Below, one piece after another: positions 34,310 to 43,585 of a DNA stretch of 64,000 nt. The notes below the pieces were generated by a model. It made no database searches, was not told the DNA's origin, and worked only from the letters and a program-made list of their open reading frames with translations. Made by a program: the position numbers and the translations under genes. Origin of the DNA: Candidatus Melainabacteria bacterium (GTDB taxonomy: Bacteria > Cyanobacteriota > Vampirovibrionia > Obscuribacterales > Obscuribacteraceae); contig PLZS01000060.1 in NCBI GenBank assembly GCA_003153555.1, positions 62,001 through 126,000 of the forward strand. Reading direction: 5' to 3'. Within the stretch, counting starts at the first letter, position 1. Each line of letters begins with the position of its first letter.

Positions 34310-34993
34310 ATGGAAACCGCTGACGTTTCTACGATCAATATTTTCATCGCAGAGGATCATGAGATCACTCGCGTTGGATTGAGGCTGACCTTAGAGAATG
34401 TCCCCGGATTTTGTGTGATCGGTGAGGCTGCAGACGGCAAAGTCACTGTTAAAAAAGTAGCTGAATTAAAGCCTCACGTAGTTTTGATGGACATCGGAAT
34501 GCCGCATATGGATGGCATTGATGCCACTACAAGGATCAAGCAAGAAGTACCGGGAACGCGCATTATCATGCTCACTTCCCGCGACAATGATCGAGATATC
34601 TTCGCTGCCCTTAGCGCTGGGGCGGATGGTTACTGCCTTAAGGAGGCTTCTGGTTCGCAGCTCATTCTGGCGATCAGAGCAGTAGCTGACGGCGTTGCCT
34701 GGCTTGCTCCTGGTGTTGCCAGTCGGGTTCTGCGTTCATGTGCAACCGCTACGCCTACTCCAGGTACAGACAGCGGCGGTGCTAAAGCAAGCACGCTGGT
34801 CTCGCCGCTATCTCAGCGAGAGCAGGAAGTTCTCAAATTGGTCGTGGATGGTTTGAGCAATCAGGAAATCGCAGACAAACTGGTTCTCAGTGTTGAGACC
34901 GTAAAAACGCATATGCGCCATATCATGGAAAAGCTTGCTGTTTCAGATCGAACACAGGCAGCCGTCAAGGCCATGCGGGAAGGCCTTATTTAG
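34310..34993 (+). CDS. NarL/FixJ-type response regulator
   Basis: The 227-residue protein has an N-terminal receiver domain: acidic pair ED near residue 13, phosphorylated aspartate in VVLMDIGMPHMDGID near residue 60, MLTS near 87 and KEAS at 108. A C-terminal LuxR-type helix-turn-helix (REQEVLKLVVDGLSNQEIAD near residue 170, ETVKTHMRHIMEKL after) binds DNA. No partner histidine kinase lies nearby, so it is an orphan here. A terminator follows the gene. Confidence 0.92.
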   Translation: METADVSTINIFIAEDHEITRVGLRLTLENVPGFCVIGEAADGKVTVKKVAELKPHVVLMDIGMPHMDGIDATTRIKQEVPGTRIIMLTSRDNDRDIFAALSAGADGYCLKEASGSQLILAIRAVADGVAWLAPGVASRVLRSCATATPTPGTDSGGAKASTLVSPLSQREQEVLKLVVDGLSNQEIADKLVLSVETVKTHMRHIMEKLAVSDRTQAAVKAMREGLI

Positions 34994-35046
34994 CCATTGT
35001 TCATGCCATGGGTGGGGGGTGTCTTGACTGTTTCGTCGAGCACCAA

Positions 35047-35073
35047 AAAATGCCTGCCGATGGCAAGCATTTT
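35047..35073. terminator. Bidirectional intrinsic terminator
   Basis: AAAATGC at 35047-35053 pairs with GCATTTT at 35067-35073, with an inner TGCC/GGCA stem. T-rich on the plus strand and A-rich on the other, it can serve both the response regulator and the converging GlsB-like gene. Confidence 0.7.
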
Positions 35074-35095
35074 GGGATTGATCTATGGGTGTGGC

Positions 35096-35365
35096 TTAGA
35101 TAGCGCCGCGACGGTTAAATCCGCGTGATAGCAATGCGCTAAGGAAAACACATATCGCTGAACCAAGAATACAAGGAATCAAGGATACGCCGGCTAAGTC
35201 TGGTCCAACATGACCAATCATGCTTCCACCTACCCATGCGCCGATGATACCGACGATAGCTGATGTTAGGAAGCCACCGGGAATTGCACCAGGAACTAGC
35301 CTTTCAGCAATCCATGCACAAGCTGCTGCCACAATCAAAAATAAGATGAAACTCAAAATACCCAT
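35096..35365 (-). CDS. GlsB/YeaQ/YmgE family stress membrane protein
   Basis: An 89-residue protein with three hydrophobic helices. It has glycine-rich motifs: GAIPGGFLTSAIVGIIGAWV near residue 26 and GVSLIPCILGSAICVFLSAL near 60. These are typical of the transglycosylase-associated (GlsB/YeaQ) family of small stress-induced inner-membrane proteins. The ATG at 35365 has AGGA upstream. It converges on the response regulator. Confidence 0.88.
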   Translation of the reverse strand: MGILSFILFLIVAAACAWIAERLVPGAIPGGFLTSAIVGIIGAWVGGSMIGHVGPDLAGVSLIPCILGSAICVFLSALLSRGFNRRGAI

Positions 35366-35521
35366 TATATCCTCCAGGCTTTATCGCTTTAGTCTCGTTG
35401 ACCCTTGCAATGAAGCGTTCTGAAGGCAATTAGTTCCAAAATTACCGCGTGATTATTGCGGCGAGTGTTGTTCGCGTCTCACAAACGTGTAATGGGTAAA
35501 GGTTTCGAGACTATTTGAATA

Positions 35522-36373
35522 TTAATCATGTCCTGACCTTTGAGCCATTTCTCGCAAGCGTTGGATGCGTTCCGCTGTAGGGGGGTGAGTGGAGAATAGC
35601 TTGACGAACCAACTTTGCGGGTCTGGTTGAATTATAAAGAGCGATGACAAGGCTGGATTTGCCTCCTGGAGTGGGATCGCTCTTGCGGTCTGATCTATCT
35701 TTGCCAAAGCGCTGGCTAGTTCCAGAGGGTGTCCGCATAATTCCGCACCGCTGGCATCGGCTTCAAATTCGCGAGAGCGTGAAATTGCTAAGTTGATAAT
35801 GCTGGCCGCAATTGGTGCCAGTATCGCCATCAGCAGAACAAATATGGGGTTCGAACCTTCACGGCGATCGTCAGAATAACTGCCAAGGTACATTCCATAG
35901 TGGCCAATCATCGTGATCATCGAAGCTAAAACGGCAGCAATTGTCGTGATCAGAATGTCTCGATTTCTTACATGCGCTAATTCATGAGCCAGGACTCCTT
36001 CAAGTTCATTCCAATTGAGAAGTCTCATTATGCCTGCCGTGACTGCGATGGCAGAATGTTCAGGATTGCGGCCAGTTGCAAAAGCATTTGGAGAATCAGT
36101 CGGGATTACATAAATAGTGGGCACCGGAATCTTAGCTCTTTGCGCAATTCGTTCGACGATCTCATAAAGTTCAGGAACTTGCTGGCGCGAAACTGGCTGC
36201 GCGTTGCTCATGCTTAGCGCCATGGGAGCAGAAAACCAGTAACTGAATACGTTTGTGCAAACAGCAAAGAAAAATGCAATAAGCACTCCATCTCTGCCAC
36301 CAAGAACACCACCGACAGCAACAATGAGTGCCGTTAAACATCCCATCAAAGCAAGAGTCTTAAGCGTGTTCAC
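35522..36373 (-). CDS. htpX: Zinc metalloprotease HtpX
   Basis: The 283-residue M48 protease degrades misfolded membrane proteins. Two N-terminal membrane segments (residues 4-24 and 28-48) are followed by the zinc motif LAHELAHVRNRD (HExxH) near residue 136. Two further membrane segments (about 150-200) come next, then the zinc glutamate region RSREFEADASGAEL near 208. It diverges from fumC across a 365-bp spacer with three palindromic repeats. Confidence 0.93.
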   Translation of the reverse strand: MNTLKTLALMGCLTALIVAVGGVLGGRDGVLIAFFFAVCTNVFSYWFSAPMALSMSNAQPVSRQQVPELYEIVERIAQRAKIPVPTIYVIPTDSPNAFATGRNPEHSAIAVTAGIMRLLNWNELEGVLAHELAHVRNRDILITTIAAVLASMITMIGHYGMYLGSYSDDRREGSNPIFVLLMAILAPIAASIINLAISRSREFEADASGAELCGHPLELASALAKIDQTARAIPLQEANPALSSLFIIQPDPQSWFVKLFSTHPPTAERIQRLREMAQRSGHD

Positions 36374-36507
36374 AATTCACCTTATAAGCATTCAGTTCTT
36401 ACCAATGATCTAATCCAACTCTCATCGACAACAAAACAATGATAGTGAACTCTTAATATTGGGGTACCGTGGACTGGCGACAATAGATATAGATCGTCCA
36501 TGAATGT

Positions 36508-36597
36508 AAACCGATATCGGTTGGGCTTTGTGACTTGGAAGTTAAACCGATATCGGTTTAGCAGTTGGGCCTGGACGTTAAACCGCCATCGGTTTAA
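36508..36597. repeat. Palindromic repeat cluster, three copies at exact 36-bp spacing
   Basis: Twelve-base cores at 36510, 36546 and 36582 are spaced exactly 36 bp. Copies 1 and 2 contain ACCGATATCGGT; copy 3 is ACCGCCATCGGT with flanks retained. It lies between divergent htpX and fumC, nearer fumC. Confidence 0.92.
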
Positions 36598-36740
36598 CCA
36601 ATCGAGCTTATCGCGCCTTCAGAGCAGGCTGGGCAAATGTTTAAAGTATTGCGGATATCACTTAATCGGGCATTTAAGCGGAACTATAATGTCCCCTGGT
36701 TATGGTGTTTGCAAGGTTTCTTGGAAGCCAAGGGTAAGTG

Positions 36741-38144
36741 ATGGTTGTGAAGGAGCTTACTCGCCTTGAGCGTGACTCTATGGGAACGATGGAAGTGCCC
36801 GCTCATGCATACTACGGCGCCAGTACTCAGCGCGCAGTAACGAACTTCCCGATTAGTGATTTGCGTTTCCAGCGGTCCTTCATAAAGGCGCTTGGTTTAA
36901 TTAAATATGCCGCTGCTGAGGTAAATCAGGAGTTCGGCGACGTCGAGGCCAAAGTCGCAGATGCGGTCAAAGCTGCAGCGATGGAAGTTGTCGAGGGTAA
37001 GCTTGATGATCAATTTGTGGTCGACATTTTTCAAACAGGTTCTGGCACTTCGACGAACATGAATGCCAATGAAGTGATAGCCAACCGCGCCATCGAGATT
37101 ATGGGTGGCCAGCGCGGAGACCGAAATCTGGTGCACCCAAACGATCATGTTAACAACGGTATGTCATCTAATGACGCTATCCCAACTGCCATACACATTG
37201 CAGCACTGATTGATATCAAAGAGAAGCTGCGTCCAGCTCTTGAGCGCCTTGAAAAATCCTTGCGCAAAAAAGCGGACGAATTCATGGAGGTGATCAAAAC
37301 AGGCAGAACTCACCTTCAAGATGCTACGCCAATCCGACTTGGGCAAGAATTTCTCGGCTATGCAGGACAAGCAGAAAGGGCGTTAGTGCGTTTGCATCAC
37401 GCGGAGGAAAGACTTTCTGAAGTCGCTTTGGGTGGAACTGCAGTGGGCACGGGCATCAACACTCGTCCTGAGTTCGCCAGTAAGGTTCTGGTTAAGGTGT
37501 CCAAACTAGCTGGAGTGAAGGTTACGGAGACAAAAAATCATTTCCAAGCTCAAAGTACACTCGATGAGATTGTTGAGGCATCCGGAGTTTTGAAAACTAC
37601 TGCCGTTAGCTTGCTTAAATTGGCTAATGACGTGCGTTGGCTTGGTTGCGGTCCGCGAGCCGGAATCGGTGAAATCGCGCTGCCTGAAGTCCAACCAGGC
37701 AGCTCAATTATGCCGGGTAAGGTCAATCCAGTTATCGCAGAGGCTCTATGCATGGTGGCAGCTCAAGTGATCGGTAACGATGCCACAATAGCGATCGCCG
37801 GCGCGTCCGGCAACTTCGAATTGAATGTTATGCAGCCGGTCGCGGCGTATAACTTGCTTCAATCAATCAATTTGCTGGCCACAGCAGTGGATAATTTCAG
37901 CGCAAAGTGTGTCGACGGCATTAAAGCAACAGAGCGCGGACCAGAACTGGTAGAACGCGGTCTTGCTCTTTGCACCGCTCTCGTTCCGGCGATCGGATAC
38001 GATCTGGCCGCTTCCATCTCGCATGATGCATTTGAATCTGGTGAAACTGTGCGCGAAGTTGCCCTGAAGAAGACAAAACTAACTGAAAAGGATCTTGAGA
38101 AACTCCTGGATCCGTTTAAAATGACGAAAGCTGGTTTGGACTAA
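36741..38144 (+). CDS. fumC: Class II fumarate hydratase
   Basis: The 467-residue enzyme interconverts fumarate and malate in the TCA cycle. ATG at 36741 is chosen, with AAGGG six bases upstream; a GTG one codon earlier is possible. The signature GSSIMPGKVNP is near residue 316, with GSGTSTNMNANEV near 98, GRTHLQDATPIRLGQE near 186 and TGINTRPEFA near 234. Fumarases and aspartate ammonia-lyases share this layout; the GTGIN and TDGI-like phrases favour fumarase. It works in the same cycle as korAB (49757-52641), though not in the same operon. Confidence 0.92.
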   Translation: MVVKELTRLERDSMGTMEVPAHAYYGASTQRAVTNFPISDLRFQRSFIKALGLIKYAAAEVNQEFGDVEAKVADAVKAAAMEVVEGKLDDQFVVDIFQTGSGTSTNMNANEVIANRAIEIMGGQRGDRNLVHPNDHVNNGMSSNDAIPTAIHIAALIDIKEKLRPALERLEKSLRKKADEFMEVIKTGRTHLQDATPIRLGQEFLGYAGQAERALVRLHHAEERLSEVALGGTAVGTGINTRPEFASKVLVKVSKLAGVKVTETKNHFQAQSTLDEIVEASGVLKTTAVSLLKLANDVRWLGCGPRAGIGEIALPEVQPGSSIMPGKVNPVIAEALCMVAAQVIGNDATIAIAGASGNFELNVMQPVAAYNLLQSINLLATAVDNFSAKCVDGIKATERGPELVERGLALCTALVPAIGYDLAASISHDAFESGETVREVALKKTKLTEKDLEKLLDPFKMTKAGLD

Positions 38145-38212
38145 GGTAGGGTCGCCCTAAAATTCAGGTGGGCTAATGGTACCGAATATAGTGCTCACTA
38201 CCGAATTCAGTC

Positions 38213-38809
38213 ATGATTGATCCGCTCTACCTTGTATTCTTCGTTGTCTTACTGCTGATCATGGCAGTCCTAGTTCCCAAGGCCCTGCGAGGTCAAACGA
38301 GCGAGGCCGACAGCCTATTCACAACCGCGTTATTGAAGAAACAGAGCGGCAGTTTAAGCGAAGCAGAATACTATCTTCAAAGAGCACTCAGCGCTTTCGA
38401 AAGCGAGAGAACACCCGACTTCGGAAAAAAGTGCGCGTGTATTGTGGCCCTAGCTGAATGCCAGTCGCGCTCGGGAAAATATGAGGAAGCGCGCCAGCTG
38501 TATGCGAAGTTGATTGAGCTGTGGAACTCTGGTATCGGCAAAGACAATCCAGAGATATATTTAGACATAGACTACCTTGCCTCGACGGCAAATTTCGGCG
38601 CCGGAACTAGTGACGTTGCGGACTGCTATGCAAAGATCATCCTAGCGAAGAAAAAAGTCTTTGGCCAAAACCATCCTGACGTCGCCAATTCTCTCAAAAT
38701 ATATGCCCTCTTGCTTAGGCGGCTCGGCAGAGAAGCTGATGCCCAATTGGCCGAAGGCGAGGCGGCAAATCTTATTGAGAATAAGGAGCACAGAGATGGC
38801 GGCGCTTAG
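38213..38809 (+). CDS. Membrane-anchored TPR protein
   Basis: The 198-residue protein begins with a hydrophobic segment (LYLVFFVVLLLIMAVLVP), likely a membrane anchor. TPR-like units follow, seen in SEAEYYLQRALSAFESERTP, GKYEEARQLYAKLIELWNSG and HPDVANSLKIYALLLRRLGR, the kinesin-light-chain type. It probably holds a partner near the inner membrane. It lies 68 bp after fumC and may be transcribed with it. Confidence 0.75.
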   Translation: MIDPLYLVFFVVLLLIMAVLVPKALRGQTSEADSLFTTALLKKQSGSLSEAEYYLQRALSAFESERTPDFGKKCACIVALAECQSRSGKYEEARQLYAKLIELWNSGIGKDNPEIYLDIDYLASTANFGAGTSDVADCYAKIILAKKKVFGQNHPDVANSLKIYALLLRRLGREADAQLAEGEAANLIENKEHRDGGA

Positions 38810-38941
38810 GGTCTTGGCGGGCTTGCCAGGCGAACCACACATCTGCTACTTGGTAATCCCACCAATTAGCTTGATAGAATTGTCTTTTTGACGGTGCGAG
38901 TGACCCTTAGCTGACGTTTCTTTTTAGTCGAGGATTTTCAA

Positions 38942-40162
38942 ATGAAATGGGCGTCGGCATTATCAGGCAATGATTTCCCCGGTGAGCGCAAATATGGCGG
39001 CGCCAGGCAATTGATAGCTGAGTGTGCCGAGCGCATAAATTTCCAATTAGGAGATGTTGAACCAGATCTGGTCATTGGTTTCGTATCCTCGGACTTTATG
39101 AATGAGTTCGAGCACATTCCCGCACTAGTCAAAAAACATTTGCGCGCCAAAAATTTCATTGGTTGTTCGGCTGGTGGATTAATTGGCGGTGGTGTCGAGG
39201 TCGAAAAAGAAAAGGGCATTGCCATTACTGCGGCTGTTTTACCGGATGTCGAGATCAAACTTTTCCACTTCGAAGATACTGACTTACCTGATTTAGATTC
39301 TGCTCCTTCCGCTTGGGAGAAATTGGTGGGGGTGGAAAATACCAAGGCCCCAAGTTTTATACTTCTGCCTGATCCGTTTAGTTTTAAAGTCGATACGTTA
39401 ATGCAGGGTCTGGATTACGCATTTGCCAAATCGGTCAAATTGGGTGGACTGGCAAGCGGCGGTAATCGCGGCGGCATGAACGCCCTGTTTTGCGGCGATA
39501 AAGTTTTTCGCAGCGGCGCGGTTGGCGCGGCGATTTCCGGAAATATTGTCCTGGACTCCGTAGTCGCCCAGGGCTGCCGACCGATCGGTCATCCAATGAG
39601 AGTGACGAAATGCCTCAACAATTTTCTGATTGAACTTGATGGTGAGCCTGCCGTTCATGTCCTGAAAGAAGCGATTATGAAGCTTTCACCTCCAGATCAG
39701 AAACTCGCTTACAACGCTTTATTTCTCGGTGTTGTGATGGACGAATTCAAGGACGATTTCAAAGCCGGCGATTTCGTCATTCGAAATATTTTGGGAATCG
39801 AACAAAAGTCAGGAGCCCTAATGGTTGGCGAGCTCCTCCGTAATGAACGGACAGTTCAATTTCACCTACGCGACGCCAAAACTTCAGCTGAAGATTTGCG
39901 CATTATGCTCAAGCAGTACTCCGAACACCAAAATGGAAATGAGGCCGCCGGTGCCCTGCTTTTTTCCTGTCTTGGCCGAGGACGACACCTCTATGGGCAG
40001 CCAAATCATGATAGCGATTGCTTTCGCGAATATTTAGGTGAAGTGCCGTTGGGGGGCTTTTTCTGCAATGGTGAGATCGGTCCGGTCGGTGGCACCACCT
40101 TTCTTCATGGCTATACTTCTTCATTTGGAATTTTTCGAGAAAAAGTGGCGAATTCCTCTTGA
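38942..40162 (+). CDS. FIST-domain sensory protein
   Basis: The 406-residue protein contains FIST_N (residues about 25-210: IGFVSSDFMNEFEHIPALVK, FIGCSAGGLIGGGVEVEKEK and GGLASGGNRGGMNALFCGD) and FIST_C (about 230-390: SLMV-type GALMVGELLRNERTVQFHLR and GGFFCNGEIGPVGGTTFLHG). FIST proteins are proposed to bind small ligands such as amino acids and often accompany signalling proteins. None is adjacent here. No signal peptide is seen, so it is cytoplasmic. Confidence 0.87.
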   Translation: MKWASALSGNDFPGERKYGGARQLIAECAERINFQLGDVEPDLVIGFVSSDFMNEFEHIPALVKKHLRAKNFIGCSAGGLIGGGVEVEKEKGIAITAAVLPDVEIKLFHFEDTDLPDLDSAPSAWEKLVGVENTKAPSFILLPDPFSFKVDTLMQGLDYAFAKSVKLGGLASGGNRGGMNALFCGDKVFRSGAVGAAISGNIVLDSVVAQGCRPIGHPMRVTKCLNNFLIELDGEPAVHVLKEAIMKLSPPDQKLAYNALFLGVVMDEFKDDFKAGDFVIRNILGIEQKSGALMVGELLRNERTVQFHLRDAKTSAEDLRIMLKQYSEHQNGNEAAGALLFSCLGRGRHLYGQPNHDSDCFREYLGEVPLGGFFCNGEIGPVGGTTFLHGYTSSFGIFREKVANSS

Positions 40163-40224
40163 ATGCCACGTCCATGCTTAAGACTACGGAGCCGATGCTG
40201 AAGAAACTGAGGCGACGAAACGCT

Positions 40225-40230
40225 TATAAT
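40225..40230 (+). promoter_or_regulatory. Candidate -10 box
   Basis: TATAAT, a perfect -10, lies 26 bases before the ATG at 40256. The -35 region is weak. It also argues that the upstream ATG at 40235 is not the start, because transcription would begin at about that place. Confidence 0.5.
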
Positions 40231-40255
40231 ACCGATGCGGCTCAGGGGAGTGTAT

Positions 40256-40741
40256 ATGCAAATTAAGACGTGTTTTTTGGTCCTTACTCTCGCTCTTTCG
40301 CTGACTGAGTCGGTCGCAGGCGCTCGACCTCCTGTGAAGGTCAACAGGGGATCGTCTTCTGCACCGGCCGCCAAAGGAACCGCCGCGAACACCGCCTATT
40401 TGGCCAGATTACGTGGGAAGCTTCTAAACAATTGGAACGTGCCCAATGGCAAAAACCGAGTCATTCTTTCGACCGTCCTTAATGCCGATGGCTCGGCTGG
40501 CGATATCTCGTTGAGCAGCACCCCAAAGAACGCGGATGCAGAAATAGCAGGCAGTGAGGCGTTTGCCAAATCGCAACCGCTGGAAGTTTTGCCTGGCGGT
40601 GGGCAAGCTAAACTGATTTTGACATTCGAATCTTCGGCCGATCCTCACGGAGACAGTAGTTCAAACGTTTATACTCAAATCGTCCCGGTGCCCACCGCTA
40701 AAGCATCGACTCCAGCCACTGAAGTGCAGCCAGCAAAATGA
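40256..40741 (+). CDS. Exported TonB C-terminal-like protein
   Basis: The 161-residue protein begins with a signal peptide (KTCFLVLTLALSLTESVAGA). Its domain (residues 55-130) reads YLARLRGKLLNNWNVPNG, VILSTVLNADGSAGDISLSS and QPLEVLPGGGQAKLILTFES, the pattern of TonB C-terminal/energy-transducer-like domains in periplasmic proteins. The C-terminal tail is Pro/Ala/Thr rich. The start is chosen because AGGGGAG at 40244-40250 lies five bases upstream; the ATG at 40235 lacks this. Its partner receptor is not seen. Confidence 0.7.
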   Translation: MQIKTCFLVLTLALSLTESVAGARPPVKVNRGSSSAPAAKGTAANTAYLARLRGKLLNNWNVPNGKNRVILSTVLNADGSAGDISLSSTPKNADAEIAGSEAFAKSQPLEVLPGGGQAKLILTFESSADPHGDSSSNVYTQIVPVPTAKASTPATEVQPAK

Positions 40742-40809
40742 TTTGGAGCTGTCTTTGCTTGAGCCCTTAGTTCGGAGTATATTGTCTGTCTGAATCTAAG
40801 ACATCGGAT

Positions 40810-42408
40810 TTGTTTTTACGTGTTTGGCTTGTCATAATTGTGGTTAGTGTATTAGCGCTGATGAACAACTTTATCACTAGAGCCAGTCTAAACTTTTCTC
40901 AGAAGCGCCAACCCTCATTTGCTGGGACTTGGTATGAATCTGACGCCAAGAAATTGCGCACTCAGTTGGATTCATATTTACTCAAGGCTAAAGAAACTAT
41001 GACTGAAAAGCCTGTGGAGACTGGCTTTGGGAGTAATGCAAAACCTGCTCAGCCGCTCTTAGCCATTGTGGTACCACATGCGGGATACATGTTTTCCGGC
41101 CAGACCGCAGCCTATGCCTATCAGCAAGCAAAACAACAAAAACCGAAACGCGTCATTCTGCTTGGACCGAGTCATTACATCGGATTTGAAGGGGCTGCAC
41201 TGCCTTCTGAGTCCGTTTTTGTAACACCGCTTGGTGATTTGCCAGTGGATAAGGAAATGATCCAGGAGTTGTCTGACTTCCCTTTATTTAGACAGTCGAC
41301 TGAGATTCATAAGCGTGAACACTCACTTGAGATGCAATTGCCATTTATCAAGGAAACCTTTGCTGATGTGAAGATCGTGCCAATAATAGTTGGTACGTTG
41401 TCAGACGAGATGGAAGTTCAACTAATGGCGCAGATATTACGCCGGTTTATGCGAGAGGATGATCTGCTGATAGTCAGTTCGGATTTTACGCACTATGGTC
41501 CACGCTACGACTATGAGCCGTTTCAAACTGACATGAAGGCAAATATTCGCAAATTGGATGACGAAGCTTTTCAACATCTCAGCAAGCGAGATTTACAAGG
41601 ATTTATGAATTTTAAGCATCGTACTAATGACACTATATGCGGTTTCTACCCGTGTTCAGTTTTGTTGGCATTGTTACCGGAGGAATCTTTCGGAAGCTTG
41701 CTTCATTATGGAACTTCACAAGACACTCTTGTTGAGGATGATCGAAACTCAGTATCGTATCTCGCACTTGCATTTTCCAGCCCTAAGCAAGAAGGTTGGT
41801 TCAACAAAGAAGAAGTTGCATCCGGTAATCAGCTCTCAGATGCTGATAAAAGCAACTTACTAAAAGCTGCCAGACTGACTTTGGAAAGCTTTGTGCGGAA
41901 CAATCGACGCCCCAAAGACGTTGAACTTGAATTTGCAAATAGTGAATTGACCAAAAAGAACATGGGTGCATTTGTCACTTTGTACAAAATCAATTCACGG
42001 AATCCCTCTCAAAAAGAATTGAGAGGCTGCGTGGGTTATATCTGGCCCGTGAAACCACTCAATCAGGTAATCGTAGACAATACGATCGGTTCATGTTCGC
42101 GTGATTATCGTTTTCATCCTGTCAATGAATCTGAACTGAACGAGATCGAAATTGATATCAATGTGCTTACCGCTCCCAAGCGTGTCGCTAGTTACAACGA
42201 AATCGTGGTGGGACGAGACGGTGTTGTAATCTACAAGGACGGCAAGCAGGCTGTCTTTCTACCATCAGTGGCGACGGAATTTGGCTGGGACCTGAAGGAG
42301 TTTTTGACTCAGCTTTCGCTCAAAGCCGGACTGCCAGGCGATGGGTGGAAACAATCTGCGAGATTCGATGTGTTCCAATCTCAATCTTTTGCTGAGAAAC
42401 TTGAATAA
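40810..42408 (+). CDS. Memo-like protein fused to AMMECR1 domain
   Basis: The 532-residue protein has an N-terminal signal anchor (VWLVIIVVSVLALMNNF). The MEMO1 domain starts QKRQPSFAGTWYESD near residue 32, with VVPHAGYMFSGQTAAYAYQQ near 90 and SDFTHYGPRY near 223. From about residue 335 an AMMECR1 domain follows: LRGCVGYIWPVKPLNQVIVD near 398 and the ending SARFDVFQSQSF. In many prokaryotes these are separate parts (B and A) of the AmmeMemoRadiSam system beside a radical-SAM enzyme. No radical-SAM gene is in this window. The start is TTG 40810. Confidence 0.85.
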   Translation: MFLRVWLVIIVVSVLALMNNFITRASLNFSQKRQPSFAGTWYESDAKKLRTQLDSYLLKAKETMTEKPVETGFGSNAKPAQPLLAIVVPHAGYMFSGQTAAYAYQQAKQQKPKRVILLGPSHYIGFEGAALPSESVFVTPLGDLPVDKEMIQELSDFPLFRQSTEIHKREHSLEMQLPFIKETFADVKIVPIIVGTLSDEMEVQLMAQILRRFMREDDLLIVSSDFTHYGPRYDYEPFQTDMKANIRKLDDEAFQHLSKRDLQGFMNFKHRTNDTICGFYPCSVLLALLPEESFGSLLHYGTSQDTLVEDDRNSVSYLALAFSSPKQEGWFNKEEVASGNQLSDADKSNLLKAARLTLESFVRNNRRPKDVELEFANSELTKKNMGAFVTLYKINSRNPSQKELRGCVGYIWPVKPLNQVIVDNTIGSCSRDYRFHPVNESELNEIEIDINVLTAPKRVASYNEIVVGRDGVVIYKDGKQAVFLPSVATEFGWDLKEFLTQLSLKAGLPGDGWKQSARFDVFQSQSFAEKLE

Positions 42409-42432
42409 CTAGGTTCCGAAAAACAGAAGAGT

Positions 42433-42963
42433 CTAGGTGTAGGCGATCAGCAAATGCTGAAGCATCACTTGCACGACCGTGAAGAGCAAGAATACGAACG
42501 TGTGATCTTGGCTGGCAAATCTAGTTAACTCCGCTTCGATACTGGGTATGGTGCGAGATTTTTGGTCCGCCGTAAGAAAACTCACGGGCAAGACAACCCG
42601 TGGATTTGAGCGCCACAAGCCGTAGCTAAAGAGCTCTTCGCTGTTCGTGTCGATCACCGCAAATCTGAAACCAGGTATCGAGAGTTTTTTGCATTGCTCC
42701 GTGATCACCGCTGCCAATTCAGGATTGTCCTTAGCCACTTCTTCTAACTGCATGAACCTTGCTTTGAAGTAACGAGACTCAGCCCAATCCATAACCAAGG
42801 GCAGGACCATGATGAAAAGAACGTTCCAGCAGAGGGTCAAGATGGCAGCGCCACGAGCTCCTAGTTCATGTTGTTGAACCATTTGCGCTACGGGAAATGT
42901 AAAAAGAAGTCCCGCGATTAGCGTCGCTAAATAATAAACTTTCAAAATGCGCGAAGGTCGCAT
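42433..42963 (-). CDS. Degenerate M48 peptidase-like membrane protein lacking HExxH
   Basis: The 176-residue protein has two N-terminal membrane segments (LATLIAGLLFTFPV, ILTLCWNVLFIMVLPLV), a helical linker, then LSIPGFRFAVIDTNSEELFS followed by SNPRVVLPVSFL. A final hydrophobic segment is FVFLLFTVVQVMLQHLLI. The order resembles a short M48 protease up to and past the zinc helix, but the place of HExxH reads SIEAELTRFASQDH, with no catalytic histidine pair. The protein ends soon after. It may be a non-proteolytic relative or a decayed gene. Confidence 0.45.
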   Translation of the reverse strand: MRPSRILKVYYLATLIAGLLFTFPVAQMVQQHELGARGAAILTLCWNVLFIMVLPLVMDWAESRYFKARFMQLEEVAKDNPELAAVITEQCKKLSIPGFRFAVIDTNSEELFSYGLWRSNPRVVLPVSFLTADQKSRTIPSIEAELTRFASQDHTFVFLLFTVVQVMLQHLLIAYT

Positions 42964-43237
42964 GGATTACATCCCACGAAAAACGGCTGCTTGCAAATGA
43001 TCAGACCAGTGTTGTATTTGTATTGTTCCCTGGCTTTTTTGACTCAAACTTATTGACAACCGCGCGCTATGCGAGGTTTTTAAATCTTTGGAGCATGCTA
43101 CCTTCAAGCAGTCTGGCAGTAGGTTTCACTTACCCTAGGGCGATGCCTCGCCTTCTCTGGGCTCGGGTCTGGACAGTTGAAGGCAGCGGCGGTCTTAAAG
43201 CGGGCATAGAGAAGTTAGAAAATCGGTCGAGGTCCTA

Positions 43238-43579
43238 ATGTCCCCAAACGTTTCTCTTGCGGAGTATCAGCTGTTTATCACTTCACGATTGCGTTCATTT
43301 GAGCAAAAGCGTGCACTGAACGACCCTGAGAGGCTTCGGCAACTGCAGATGACGCCAGACGCCATGTTGCTGCGCAAATGGCTATTGATCGTCTCCTGCG
43401 TGGGCTTTCCAATCACTTTTGTGGTTCTATTCTTTATTGGCATTATTTCTCCACATCTGCCTCCGTTCATCAGTCAATTCCTCTGGATATTGGGGAAGGG
43501 CGCGATGGGGATAACCTTTCTGATTTTTTTGCTGGCGATATATTTGACGCTTCAGAAGAGCGACCAGGACGGGCGGTAA
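43238..43579 (+). CDS. Small membrane protein of unknown function
   Basis: A 113-residue protein with an N-terminal polar helical part (LAEYQLFITSRLRSFEQKRA) and two membrane segments (LLIVSCVGFPITFVVLFFIG and ILGKGAMGITFLIFLLAIYL). GAGG five to nine bases before ATG 43238 is a good ribosome site. It ends seven bases before the glutamine-synthetase-like gene, suggesting one transcript. I know no family for it. Confidence 0.6.
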   Translation: MSPNVSLAEYQLFITSRLRSFEQKRALNDPERLRQLQMTPDAMLLRKWLLIVSCVGFPITFVVLFFIGIISPHLPPFISQFLWILGKGAMGITFLIFLLAIYLTLQKSDQDGR

Positions 43580-43585
43580 AGTTCG

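Noticed and set aside
36480-36600. Evenly spaced repeats as a CRISPR array
   Set aside because: The repeated unit is a 16-24 bp palindrome, spacers are only about 20 bp, there are three copies at most, and no cas genes are near.
43023-43238. 71-codon frame ending with TAATG overlap into the small membrane gene
   Set aside because: Starts at TTG without a ribosome site and its composition is not protein-like; the TAATG overlap alone is not enough.
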